This document shows positions 44,090-52,343 of a stretch of DNA of 64,000 nt, one piece after another (position 1 is the stretch's first letter; each line of letters starts with the position of its first letter). A program made the translations under genes and the position numbers. Where the stretch lies: positions 1-64,000 of the forward strand of contig NZ_QXGH01000029.1 in NCBI RefSeq assembly GCF_003515065.1, in the 5' to 3' direction. Under the pieces are notes generated by a model that was given only the letters and a program-made list of their open reading frames with translations, was not told the DNA's origin and did no database searches. The DNA comes from Nocardioides immobilis (lineage in GTDB: Bacteria; Actinomycetota; Actinomycetes; Propionibacteriales; Nocardioidaceae).

Positions 44090-44148
44090 GACGAAAGGAT
44101 AGCCGATTGGGCTACCGCTGGTATTCGAATACCGATAGTATTCGAAAC
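44090..44148. promoter_or_regulatory. Compact divergent promoter with two TTCGAA operators
   Basis: The minus strand has TATCCT (44101-44096), 6 bases before the TetR GTG. The plus strand has TAGTAT (44136-44141), 7 bases before the patatin ATG. The perfect palindrome GGTATTCGAATACC (44120-44133) and a second, partial copy GTATTCGAAAC (44138-44148) have centres 17 bases apart. The second overlaps the -10 and transcription start, so binding would block both directions. Confidence 0.7.
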
Positions 44149-45099
44149 ATGACCCAACGACGTGCACTCGCCATCGGCTGCGGCGGCACCCTCGGCTTCG
44201 CCTGGACCGCGGTCGCGCTGCGGGCGCTGGAGGAGCAGCTCGACTGGGACGCGCGGACCGCCGACGTCCTCGTCGGGACCTCTGCCGGCGCCGAGATCGT
44301 GGCGGCGCTCGGCTCCGGCCGCACGCCGCAAGACCTGCTCGACGCCCTCGACGGCCGGGACCACGCCGACCCGCTGCTCGCCGGTCACGTGGCGGACCAC
44401 CCCGGCAGCATCCCGCCGGTCCCCGCCCTCGCGCTGCCCGCGCTCGGGTTGGTGCGGGCCGGGATCGCCCGGCGTTCGCCGTACGCCGCTCTTGCGGGCC
44501 TCCTGCCGCGCGGCCGCGGCGACGCCACCTGGCTGAGGGAGTACGGCGATGCGCTCGCCGGCGCCGACGGCTGGACCGCGCACCGCGACACCTGGATCGT
44601 GGCCGCCGACGTCGCGACGGGGGAGCGGGTCGCGTTCGGCTCGGCCGGCGCCCCACCCGCTCGGCTCGGCGAGGCGGTCGCCGCGTCGTGGGGCATCCCC
44701 GGCTGGTTCCCGCCCGTCGAGATCGCCGGTCGGCGCTTCGTCGACGGCGGTGCGGTCTCCTCCGTCTCCGCCGACCTCCTGGTCGGCCAGCCGGTTGGCG
44801 AGGTCGTCGTAGTGGCGCCGATGACGTCGGCGGGCGGAGCTCCGGCTCGCGGCCTGAGCCGGGTCGAGCGGCTGCTGCGCACCCAGATGACCATCGGCCT
44901 CGACCGCGAGGTTGCCGCTCTCGAGGCCGCGGGGATCCGGGTGGTCCGGGTCGAGCCCGGTCCCGAGGAGCTGGCTGCCATGGGCCCGAACTTCATGGAC
45001 CTGTCCCGCCGCGACGCCACCCTGGCCGCGGCCCGCACGCACGTCCCCGGCCGGGTCGCCTCGGCGATCGGGGCCGCCATCGAAGGAGCCAAGGCATGA
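44149..45099 (+). CDS. Patatin-like phospholipase
   Basis: 316 residues. Oxyanion motif GCGGTLGFAWTAVALR, nucleophile Ser in GTSAGAE and catalytic Asp in FVDGGAVS are all present. No secretion signal. The start has no SD; the ATG follows TAGTAT by 7 bases. It leads an overlapped operon with a Baeyer-Villiger monooxygenase and SDR. A hydrolase beside a BVMO is common, since the ester product must be cleaved, which suggests ketone to ester to alcohol plus acid. Confidence 0.88.
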   Translation: MTQRRALAIGCGGTLGFAWTAVALRALEEQLDWDARTADVLVGTSAGAEIVAALGSGRTPQDLLDALDGRDHADPLLAGHVADHPGSIPPVPALALPALGLVRAGIARRSPYAALAGLLPRGRGDATWLREYGDALAGADGWTAHRDTWIVAADVATGERVAFGSAGAPPARLGEAVAASWGIPGWFPPVEIAGRRFVDGGAVSSVSADLLVGQPVGEVVVVAPMTSAGGAPARGLSRVERLLRTQMTIGLDREVAALEAAGIRVVRVEPGPEELAAMGPNFMDLSRRDATLAAARTHVPGRVASAIGAAIEGAKA

Positions 45100-46601
45100 A
45101 CCATCACCACGAGGTCGTCGTGATCGGCGCCGGCATCTCCGGCATCGCCGCGGCGATCAAGCTGCGGGAGGCCGGTGTCGCGGACGTCGTCATCCTCGAG
45201 AAGGCCGAGACCTACGGCGGCACCTGGCGGGCCAACACCTACCCCGGCTGCGCGTGCGACGTGCCGTCCAACCTCTACTCATACTCCTTCGCCCCCAACA
45301 GCGACTGGTCGCGCGTCTACGGCACCCAGCCGGAGATCCTGGCCTACGTCGACCGGGTCGCCCGCGACCACGGGCTCGAGGAGGTCACCCGGTTCGGCGT
45401 CGAGGTGACCGGAGCGCGGTGGGACGAGGCGGCCGGCCAGTGGCGCGTCGAGACCACGACCGGTGAGATCGCGGCGCGCTTCGTCGTCGCCGCCGCCGGA
45501 CCGTGGAACGAGCCCAAGATCCCCGACCTGCCGGGCCTGGCCGACTTCCCCGGGGAGGTGTGGCACTCCGCTCGCTGGAACCACGACTACGACCTGACGG
45601 GCAAGCGGGTCGCCGTGATCGGCACCGGCGCCTCGGCCGTGCAGTTCGTGCCCGAGATCCAGAAGCAGGTCGCCGATCTCCGCCTCTTCCAGCGCACCGC
45701 GCACTGGGTGCTCCCCAAGGTGGACCACCCGGTGCCGAACGCCGAGAAGTGGGTGAAGCGCAACGTGCCGCTCTTCGAGCGGGCGCTGGGCGCCGTCGAG
45801 TACGCCGCGATGGAGGGCGTCGGCACCGCCTTCCACCACCCGAAGCCGCTCATGCACGCGCTGCAGAAGGTCGGCCAGGCCTACCTGCGGGCGGCCGTGC
45901 GGGACAAGGAGCTGCGGGCGAAGCTGACGCCGCAGTACCTCCTCGGCTGCAAGCGGATCCTCTTCTCCAACAACTACCTGCAGTCGCTCACCCAGCCGAA
46001 CGTCGAGGTCCACGCGACCGGCGTCGACAGGGTCGAGGGCTCCACCGTCGTCGGCTCCGACGGCACGACGGCGGAGGTCGACGCGATCATCCTCGGCACC
46101 GGCTTCCACATCCTCGACATGCCGGTGGCCGACCTGGTCCGCGGTGCCGACGGCCGCACCCTCGCCGAGCACTGGGCGGGCTCGCCGGAGGCCTACCTCG
46201 GCACCGTCGTCGCCGGCTTCCCCAACGCGTTCGTGGTGCTGGGTCCGAGCCTCGGCACGGGCCACAGCTCGGCGTTCGCGATCGCCGAGGCGCAGGTCGC
46301 ACTGATCGTCGACGCGGTCACCACGGCTCGGAGGGAGGGATGGGCCGCGCTCGCCGTACGACCCGAGACGCAGGCGGCGTACGTCGACGACGTGCAGGCC
46401 GCGCTGGCCGGCACCGCCTACAACGCGGCCAGCTGCCACAGCTACTACATCGACGCCAACGGCCGGAACAGCTTCAGCTGGCCGTGGTCCACCGGCGAGC
46501 TGGTCCGCCGGGTCAGCCGCTTCGACCCTGCCGACTACGAGATCACCGTCCCCGCGCACGCCGAGCCTGTCGAGGCGAAGACCCAGGAGGTCACCGCATG
46601 A
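45096..46601 (+). CDS. Flavin monooxygenase, Baeyer-Villiger type
   Basis: 501 residues. FAD motif GAGISGIAAAIKL, NADPH motif GTGASAVQFVPEI, and the BVMO fingerprint FPGEVWHSARWN (FxGxxxHxxxW with Asn instead of Pro/Asp). It should insert oxygen next to a ketone, forming an ester or lactone. Similar to MymA (Rv3083) and to monooxygenases of cyclic-ketone pathways. Overlaps the patatin and SDR genes by ATGA. Confidence 0.9.
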   Translation: MNHHHEVVVIGAGISGIAAAIKLREAGVADVVILEKAETYGGTWRANTYPGCACDVPSNLYSYSFAPNSDWSRVYGTQPEILAYVDRVARDHGLEEVTRFGVEVTGARWDEAAGQWRVETTTGEIAARFVVAAAGPWNEPKIPDLPGLADFPGEVWHSARWNHDYDLTGKRVAVIGTGASAVQFVPEIQKQVADLRLFQRTAHWVLPKVDHPVPNAEKWVKRNVPLFERALGAVEYAAMEGVGTAFHHPKPLMHALQKVGQAYLRAAVRDKELRAKLTPQYLLGCKRILFSNNYLQSLTQPNVEVHATGVDRVEGSTVVGSDGTTAEVDAIILGTGFHILDMPVADLVRGADGRTLAEHWAGSPEAYLGTVVAGFPNAFVVLGPSLGTGHSSAFAIAEAQVALIVDAVTTARREGWAALAVRPETQAAYVDDVQAALAGTAYNAASCHSYYIDANGRNSFSWPWSTGELVRRVSRFDPADYEITVPAHAEPVEAKTQEVTA

Positions 46602-47437
46602 GCCGCTATCCCAAGATCGACCTCGGCGGCGCGCTCGTTGCGATTACCGGCGCCGCCCGGGGCATCGGGCTGGCGACCGCGAAGGAGTTCGTCGCCGCCG
46701 GTGCACGGGTCGCGCTCGGCGACCTCGACGACGCCCTCGCGAAGGAGGCCGCCGCCGGCTTGGGCGCGCAGGCCAGCGGTCACCGGCTCGACGTCACCGA
46801 CAAGGAGTCGTACGCGGCGTTCCTCGCGGCCGCCGAGGAGCACCACGGACGCCCGATCGACGTTCTCGTCAACAACGCCGGCGTCATGCCCAACGGCCCC
46901 TTCCTCGACCAGGCGGACCGGATCGACCGGCTGACGATGGACGTCAACGTCTACGGCGTCATCCACGGCATGCGGCTCGCGCTGCCCGCGATGATCGAGC
47001 GCGGGCAGGGCCATGTCGTCAACGTCGCCTCGCTCGCCGGCAAGTTCCCCATCAAGGGGCTCGCGGTCTACAACGCCAGCAAGTACGCCGTCGTCGGCCT
47101 GACGGCCGCCACCCGGCTCGAGCTCGAGGGCACCGGGGTGTCGATCACGGCGGTGCTGCCGAGCGCCGTCATGACCGAGCTGTCCTCGGGCATCGACTAC
47201 GGCGTGCTGCCGGCTGTCGAGCCGGACGACATCGCCGCCGCCGTCGTGAAGTCGGTCCGCAGCCGGCGCGCCGAGGTCGCCGTGCCGTCGTACGTCGGGC
47301 TGGCAGCCAACGGCGCGCCGCTGGTGCCCGAGGGCGTGATGCGCCGCTTCCGGCACCTGGTGCACGACGACGCCGCGATCACCCGGGTCGACGACTCGGT
47401 GCGCAAGGCGTACCTCAACCGGATCGAGAACCAGTAG
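46598..47437 (+). CDS. Short-chain dehydrogenase (SadH-like)
   Basis: 279 residues. AITGAARGIGLATAKEF, NNAGVMPNG, VNVASLAGKFP and YNASK are complete. Its length and C-terminal extension match SadH-type SDRs found beside MymA-type monooxygenases in mycobacteria. It probably oxidises the alcohol whose ketone the BVMO attacks. The TAG stop lies 8 bases before the nested-palindrome repeat. Confidence 0.9.
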   Translation: MSRYPKIDLGGALVAITGAARGIGLATAKEFVAAGARVALGDLDDALAKEAAAGLGAQASGHRLDVTDKESYAAFLAAAEEHHGRPIDVLVNNAGVMPNGPFLDQADRIDRLTMDVNVYGVIHGMRLALPAMIERGQGHVVNVASLAGKFPIKGLAVYNASKYAVVGLTAATRLELEGTGVSITAVLPSAVMTELSSGIDYGVLPAVEPDDIAAAVVKSVRSRRAEVAVPSYVGLAANGAPLVPEGVMRRFRHLVHDDAAITRVDDSVRKAYLNRIENQ

Positions 47438-47445
47438 GAGCCCTG

Positions 47446-47539
47446 CAGGAATCCCCGGTGAACCGGGGAAACTTGCACTTGTCGGCCATTGCAACCCCCG
47501 ACAAGTGCAGGAACCCCCGGTTCACCGGGGATTCCTGCA
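47446..47539. repeat. Nested-palindrome repeat, copy 1
   Basis: The outer arms run TGCAGGAATCCCCGG to CCGGGGATTCCTGCA. Each outer arm contains its own small palindrome (CCCCGGTGAACCGGGG, CCCCGGTTCACCGGGG). Inner arms CACTTGTCGG and CCGACAAGTG surround a loop with ATTGCAAC. The whole folds into one long hairpin between two convergent genes. A copy roughly 80% identical lies at 60968-61062. The 3' edge supplies the last codons and stop of the LLM gene. Confidence 0.85.
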
Positions 47540-48541
47540 CCCCGCCGCCACGTCCAGCCCGAGCGAGTCGTCGGCGGCGTAGGGGATCGACAGGATGACC
47601 CGCTCGGCGAGGCCGTCGAACCGCTCCCGTACGGCGGCGCCGGCCTGGTCGAGCTCGGAGACGACGGCGAGCGTGGTGAGGACCTCGTCGTCGACGAGGT
47701 CGCCGAGCTCGGTCCAGCGACCCGCCTTCGTGAATGCGTGTGCCTCGGCGTGCAGGTCCCCCCAGCCGTGGTGGTCGAGCACCGGCTTGTAGGCGGGGGT
47801 GGACGCGTAGAACCCGATCTGCCGCTTGGTGCCGGCGATCGCCTGGGCGTAGCCCTCCTCGGTCCGCCCGGTCGCGACCATCGCCATCGCAGCGACGGTG
47901 AAGTCGCCACTCGCACCGGTGCTCGTCCGGCCCTCGGCAAGCTGCGGGCGGAGCACGTCCTCCAGGTAGCTGCGCGAGAGCAGCGGGTGGCACATGAAGC
48001 CGTCGGCAACCGCGCCCGCGGTCGCGACCATCCGCGGCCCGACCCCGGCCAACCAGATCTCGGGGGAAGGGAAGCCGAGCGGGCCCGGGTTGAAGAGCGG
48101 AGGCATCAGGGTGTGCGTGTAGAAGTCGCCCCGGAAGTCGAGGGCCTCTCCGGTCTGCCAGGTGTGCCAGATCGCCCGCAGGGCGGCGATGTACTCGCGC
48201 ATCCGGTCCGCCGGTCGCGACCAGGGCATGGAGTAGCGGCGCTCGATGTGCGGCTTGATCTGCGACCCGAGCCCGAGGATCAGACGTCCTCCGGACAGCC
48301 GGTGCACGTCGTACGCCGGATAGGCCATCGCCATCGGGGAACGGGCGAACGCGAGCGCGATCGACGTACCGATGCGGAGCCGCTCGGTCCGGGTCGCGGC
48401 CAGCGTCAGGTAGACGAACGGATCGTGCGCGCCCTCAGGCACGTAGAGCGTGCTGCTCGGGCTGCGCTCCTCGACCGCACGCGCGACGGCGCCGATCCCC
48501 GCTGGGTCGCCGTGGTAGGTCAGGTCGATCTCAGTGGCCAC
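47522..48541 (-). CDS. LLM-class F420-dependent oxidoreductase
   Basis: 339 residues in a luciferase-like TIM barrel: LYVPEGAHDPFVYLTLAATR, RIGTSIALAFARSPM, GGRLILGLGSQIKPHI and GFPSPEIWLAGVGPRM, matching the TIGR03617-type branch. The cofactor is probably F420. GTG 48541 sits behind GAGGTG. A KstR-like box lies 28 bases upstream. The final residues GCRNPR and the TGA are encoded by the repeat at 47446-47539, so the element has replaced or extended the natural C terminus. Confidence 0.88.
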   Translation of the reverse strand: MATEIDLTYHGDPAGIGAVARAVEERSPSSTLYVPEGAHDPFVYLTLAATRTERLRIGTSIALAFARSPMAMAYPAYDVHRLSGGRLILGLGSQIKPHIERRYSMPWSRPADRMREYIAALRAIWHTWQTGEALDFRGDFYTHTLMPPLFNPGPLGFPSPEIWLAGVGPRMVATAGAVADGFMCHPLLSRSYLEDVLRPQLAEGRTSTGASGDFTVAAMAMVATGRTEEGYAQAIAGTKRQIGFYASTPAYKPVLDHHGWGDLHAEAHAFTKAGRWTELGDLVDDEVLTTLAVVSELDQAGAAVRERFDGLAERVILSIPYAADDSLGLDVAAGCRNPR

Positions 48542-48568
48542 GCGGTTGACACCTCATCCGACGCACAC

Positions 48569-48582
48569 TAGAACACGTTCTA
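48569..48582. promoter_or_regulatory. KstR-like operator
   Basis: TAGAACACGTTCTA, identical to 37181-37194, between two divergent LLM oxidoreductase genes. Flanking bases extend the dyad to CTAGAACACGTTCTAG. It is well placed to control both directions. Confidence 0.75.
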
Positions 48583-48620
48583 GATCGGCGCGAGCCGCAG
48601 TGTCACAGGGGAGGTGGGCG

Positions 48621-49508
48621 ATGGCCCTGGAGATCGGGGTCGCGCTGCCCCAGATGGCCCGCGACTACGGCCCGCGAACGACGGTCGACTGGGCGCGCGG
48701 CATCGACGACGGCCCGTTCTCCAGCGTGTCCGCCGGGGAGCGGGTGACCTTCTCCAACCCGGAGATGGTCGCGACGCTCGCCGCGGCAGCCGCCGTCACC
48801 AGCCGGGTGCGGATCATGACGAACGTCTGGGTGCTCCCGGCCCACCCGATGGCGATGGTCGCGCAGCAGGTCGGCACCCTCGACCAGCTCGCCGACGGCC
48901 GGCTGGTGCTGGGGGTCGGCATCGGCGGGCGGGACGGCGACTACGAGGCGCTCGGCAGCCCGACGCACGGCCGTCATCAGCGCCTGGACGAGCAGGTGCG
49001 TGAGCTGACCCGGCTCCTCGACGGCGGCTCGCCGTACCCGGGCGGTGATCCGGTCGGCCCCGCCCTCGCGCCCGGACGCCGGCCGGAGATCCTCGCCGCT
49101 GCCCTGGGGCCGAAGGCGCTGGCTCGCGCGGCCCGGTGGGCCGACGGCGTGACCGGCTTCAGCGTGACCGGCGCTCGGCAGGAGCTCGTCGATGTCAGCG
49201 AGCGCGCGGAGGCGGCGTGGTCGGCGGCCGGCAGGGGTACGCCGCGCAAGGTGACGGGCTGCTTCTACGCGCTCGGCGTGCCCGAGCCCGAGGAGGTCCT
49301 GAGGGACTTCACCGAGCGCTACCTCGGCTTCCTCGGACCCGAGCTGGCGCGGGCCCTCGCGGGGCTCGTGACCGCGCACTCGCCCGACGGCGTACGGCGG
49401 GTCCTCGACGACGCGGAGGCGGCCGGGTACGACGAGCTGGTGCTGGTCCCCGCCACCGTCGACCTGCGCTGCCTGGACGCGGCCGCGGAGCTGGTCGCCG
49501 CTCGTTGA
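48621..49508 (+). CDS. LLM-class flavin/F420 oxidoreductase
   Basis: 295 residues. GVALPQMARDYGPRTTVDWA, RIMTNVWVLPAHPMAMVAQQ and DGRLVLGVGIGGRDGDY define the luciferase-like barrel. ATG 48621 has SD GGGGAGG; the 48534 start would overlap the KstR-like box. Divergent from a second LLM gene, so both are probably induced together. In KstR regulons such enzymes assist steroid or lipid oxidation; the reaction is not known. Confidence 0.88.
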   Translation: MALEIGVALPQMARDYGPRTTVDWARGIDDGPFSSVSAGERVTFSNPEMVATLAAAAAVTSRVRIMTNVWVLPAHPMAMVAQQVGTLDQLADGRLVLGVGIGGRDGDYEALGSPTHGRHQRLDEQVRELTRLLDGGSPYPGGDPVGPALAPGRRPEILAAALGPKALARAARWADGVTGFSVTGARQELVDVSERAEAAWSAAGRGTPRKVTGCFYALGVPEPEEVLRDFTERYLGFLGPELARALAGLVTAHSPDGVRRVLDDAEAAGYDELVLVPATVDLRCLDAAAELVAAR

Positions 49509-49531
49509 GGTCGCCGCTCGCGCACCCCACC

Positions 49532-49537
49532 TACTCT
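49532..49537 (+). promoter_or_regulatory. TACTCT -10 box of a leaderless gene
   Basis: TACTCT ends 6 bases before the lipoprotein ATG at 49544, and no SD is present between them. It is the leaderless arrangement repeated elsewhere in this window. Confidence 0.45.
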
Positions 49538-49543
49538 TCACGC

Positions 49544-50395
49544 ATGGAAGCGGGAACAAGCGCTCGGGCGACGGCGGCCGCGATGGTCCTGGCCGGCGTC
49601 CTCGCCGGCATGGCGGGCTGCTCGTCGTCGAGGGCCGAGGAGGACTCCGCGCCACGGACGTCGCCGAGCGGATCGACGTCCGACCCGATCGACGCCGCGC
49701 CCGCGCCTGCGCCGCGTCCCACCCGCTACCAGCCGGACCCCGCCGAGATCGACGGCGCGGCGAAGCGCGCCGCCGCACGAGCCGTCGAGGCGCTGCCCGA
49801 CGTACGGCAGGTGACCTACACGCAGTACTTCGGGTACCTGCCGCCGGCCGCCAGCATCCTGGTCGAGGCCGACCTCGAGGACGGAGGCGGTACGACGTAC
49901 GACGTGCAGATCAGTCAGGCCCCAGGGGGCTGGCGGGTCGACTCGGTCACCGCCGCCGCGCCGGTGCCGCCCCTGCAGGATCCGGGGCCCTTGATCCGTC
50001 ACGTGCTGAGCAGTGATCGCATCACGTTGCCCTGGGCCGGTCGCGACGACGTCGCTGCAGGGTTGGTCTCCGACGCGGTGCTGCGATCGATGCTCGAGGT
50101 GGCGGAGCAGCACCGGATCGGGATCAGCGTGCTGATCTCGGCCCACCCGGTGCACGTCTTCGGCACCGACCGGCGCAGCAACCATCCCGACGGGCTCGCC
50201 TACGACATCGGGAGCATCGACGGCCGGCTGGTCGTCGACCCGGGCGCGGCCGGGGTGGTGCGTCAGGTGATGCGGATCGCGGCCGGCACCGGCGCCTCCC
50301 AGGTGGGCGGCCCGGACGATCTGGACGACGGCGGCAGCCAGTACTTCTCCGATCCCACGCACAGTGACCACGTGCATGTGGGCTTCAACGGGTGA
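49544..50395 (+). CDS. Lipoprotein with M15/LAS-peptidase-like C-terminal motifs
   Basis: 283 residues. A signal peptide ends at lipobox MAGC with Cys26, followed by a Ser/Pro/Ala-rich spacer to about residue 70. The C domain has HPDGLAYDIG and SDHVHVGF; these His/Asp spacings resemble the zinc site of LAS-family (VanY/M15) cell-wall peptidases. A wall-modifying or structural role outside the membrane is inferred. The start lacks an SD but follows TACTCT by 6 bases. Confidence 0.7.
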   Translation: MEAGTSARATAAAMVLAGVLAGMAGCSSSRAEEDSAPRTSPSGSTSDPIDAAPAPAPRPTRYQPDPAEIDGAAKRAAARAVEALPDVRQVTYTQYFGYLPPAASILVEADLEDGGGTTYDVQISQAPGGWRVDSVTAAAPVPPLQDPGPLIRHVLSSDRITLPWAGRDDVAAGLVSDAVLRSMLEVAEQHRIGISVLISAHPVHVFGTDRRSNHPDGLAYDIGSIDGRLVVDPGAAGVVRQVMRIAAGTGASQVGGPDDLDDGGSQYFSDPTHSDHVHVGFNG

Positions 50396-50509
50396 GCCCA
50401 GCCCTGTTCACGAGGCCGCCCGGGCCCCTATCTTTCGCAGTGCGACGTGCGTGAGGCACGCCACATCGTTCCGCCGGGGGCCTGACTCCCGCCGTCCGTA
50501 GGAGCCTCG

Positions 50510-52333
50510 ATGGACCCGTTGAACCCGCTGAACCTCCAGTGGTACCAGCACCCCTCCCTGGTGCTCCAGCTCCGTGCGCTGACGAAAGAGCGCAAGGACC
50601 TGCGCGAGAAGAACCTCTTCGAGGGCGAGGGCACCCGTCCCGACGGCGACATGGGCGAGCCCACCCCCGAGGTGGCGCGCGCCCGCACCCCGGAGGGGAC
50701 CTGGAACGACGTGGGCTGCCCGATGATGGGCGCCAAGGGCACCGGCTTCGGCCGCAACGTGCCGATCGAGAAGACGGTCGTCGACCGCAAGAACCTGCTC
50801 AACCCCGACCCCCGCGAGATCAGCCGGAAGCTGATGGCGCGCGACACGTTCAAGCCGGCCGGCATCCTCAACGCGCTGGGCGCCGCCTGGCTGCAGTTCG
50901 AGAACCACAACTGGTTCTTCCACGGCAACGGCGTCGCCGACAAGGTCATCAACATCCCGCTCCAGGACGGCGACGACTTCCCCGAGAACCCGATGCGGAT
51001 CCGGGAGACGATCCCGCTGCACGGCGAGATCAAGGACGGGTGCCCGGCGCCGGTGTTCGCCAACCAGGAGACTCACTGGTGGGACGGCTCCCAGATCTAC
51101 GGCAGCGGCCAGGAGAAGCAGGGCCAGATCCGCACCTTCGTCGACGGCAGGATCCACGTCGACGAGGACGGCCGGCTGCCGCTCAGCGAGGACATCCCCG
51201 GCGTCGACCTGACCGGCATGCAGGAGAACTGGTGGTTCGGCCCCGGCCTGCTGCACACGCTCTTCGCCCGTGAGCACAACACCGTCGTCGCGGCGATCAA
51301 GAAGGCGCACCCGGAGTACGACGACCAGCGGCTGTTCGAGCTCGGCGTACTGGTCGTCTCCGCCCTCATCGCCAAGATCCACACCGTCGAGTGGACCCCG
51401 TGCGTGCTGCGGCATCCGGCGCTGCAGATCGGCATGAGCGCCAACTGGTACGGCGCCCTCGGCGAGGCCTTCCGCGACAAGGTCGGCCGGGTCGGGGACA
51501 GCGAGGCGCTGTCCGGCATCATCGGCTCCTCGACCGACCACCACTCCGCGCCGTTCTCGCTGACCGAGGAGTTCGTGTCGGTCTACCGGATGCACCCGCT
51601 CATCCCCGACGACTGGACCTTCTACTCGCTGGAGAGCGGCGTGCAGGTGCAGGAGGCCTTCTTCACCGACCTCCAAGGCCGCTACACCCGTGACTTCATG
51701 GACAGCCTGGAGATGGGCGACATGTGGTACTCCATCGGCAAGGCCAGTGCCGGCGCGGTCTGCCTGCACAACTACCCGAACTCGCTGCGCAACCTCACCC
51801 GCGTGGACGGCCAGATCACCGACCTGGCGACCCTCGACATCGTCCGCGACCGCGAGCGCGGGGTGCCGCGCTACAACGACTTCCGCGAGGCCCTGCGGAT
51901 GCCACGGCGCAAGCGGATCGAGGACATCACGCCCAACAAGCAGTGGGCGAAGGAGATGAACGAGATCTACCACGGCGACGTCGACGCGGTGGACCTGCAG
52001 ATCGGCATGCAGGCCGAGCAGCCGCCGAAGGGCTTCGGCTTCTCCGACGTCGCGTTCCGGATCTTCATCCTGATGGCCTCGCGCCGACTCAAGAGCGACC
52101 GGTTCTTCACCAAGGACTTCCGGCCGGAGGTCTACACGAAGACCGGCTTCGACTGGGTCAACGAGAACTCGATGAAGGACGTCCTGCTGCGGCACTACCC
52201 CGAGCTGGAGACGGTCATCGGCGACGTGGACCGGGTCTTCGCGCCGTGGCCGGAGCTGGGCGCCCCCGCCCCCGGGCAGAAGCCGGTGATCCTGCGGGCG
52301 GCGGACACCGTGAAGTCGTACCTGCCGTGGTGA
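50510..52333 (+). CDS. Haem dioxygenase of the alpha-DOX/cyclooxygenase superfamily
   Basis: 607 residues, no signal peptide. The distal haem region is WLQFENHNWFFHG (His133, His138). The catalytic core VSVYRMHPLIPD places Tyr359 three residues before proximal His362, exactly as in plant alpha-dioxygenase and fungal Ppo enzymes. These form a tyrosyl radical that peroxidises fatty acids. SD TAGGAG precedes ATG 50510. A P450 gene follows after 10 bases, recreating the dioxygenase-P450 pair that is fused in fungal Ppo proteins. Fatty-acid substrate is inferred. Confidence 0.88.
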   Translation: MDPLNPLNLQWYQHPSLVLQLRALTKERKDLREKNLFEGEGTRPDGDMGEPTPEVARARTPEGTWNDVGCPMMGAKGTGFGRNVPIEKTVVDRKNLLNPDPREISRKLMARDTFKPAGILNALGAAWLQFENHNWFFHGNGVADKVINIPLQDGDDFPENPMRIRETIPLHGEIKDGCPAPVFANQETHWWDGSQIYGSGQEKQGQIRTFVDGRIHVDEDGRLPLSEDIPGVDLTGMQENWWFGPGLLHTLFAREHNTVVAAIKKAHPEYDDQRLFELGVLVVSALIAKIHTVEWTPCVLRHPALQIGMSANWYGALGEAFRDKVGRVGDSEALSGIIGSSTDHHSAPFSLTEEFVSVYRMHPLIPDDWTFYSLESGVQVQEAFFTDLQGRYTRDFMDSLEMGDMWYSIGKASAGAVCLHNYPNSLRNLTRVDGQITDLATLDIVRDRERGVPRYNDFREALRMPRRKRIEDITPNKQWAKEMNEIYHGDVDAVDLQIGMQAEQPPKGFGFSDVAFRIFILMASRRLKSDRFFTKDFRPEVYTKTGFDWVNENSMKDVLLRHYPELETVIGDVDRVFAPWPELGAPAPGQKPVILRAADTVKSYLPW

Positions 52334-52343
52334 GTGGCCAAAA

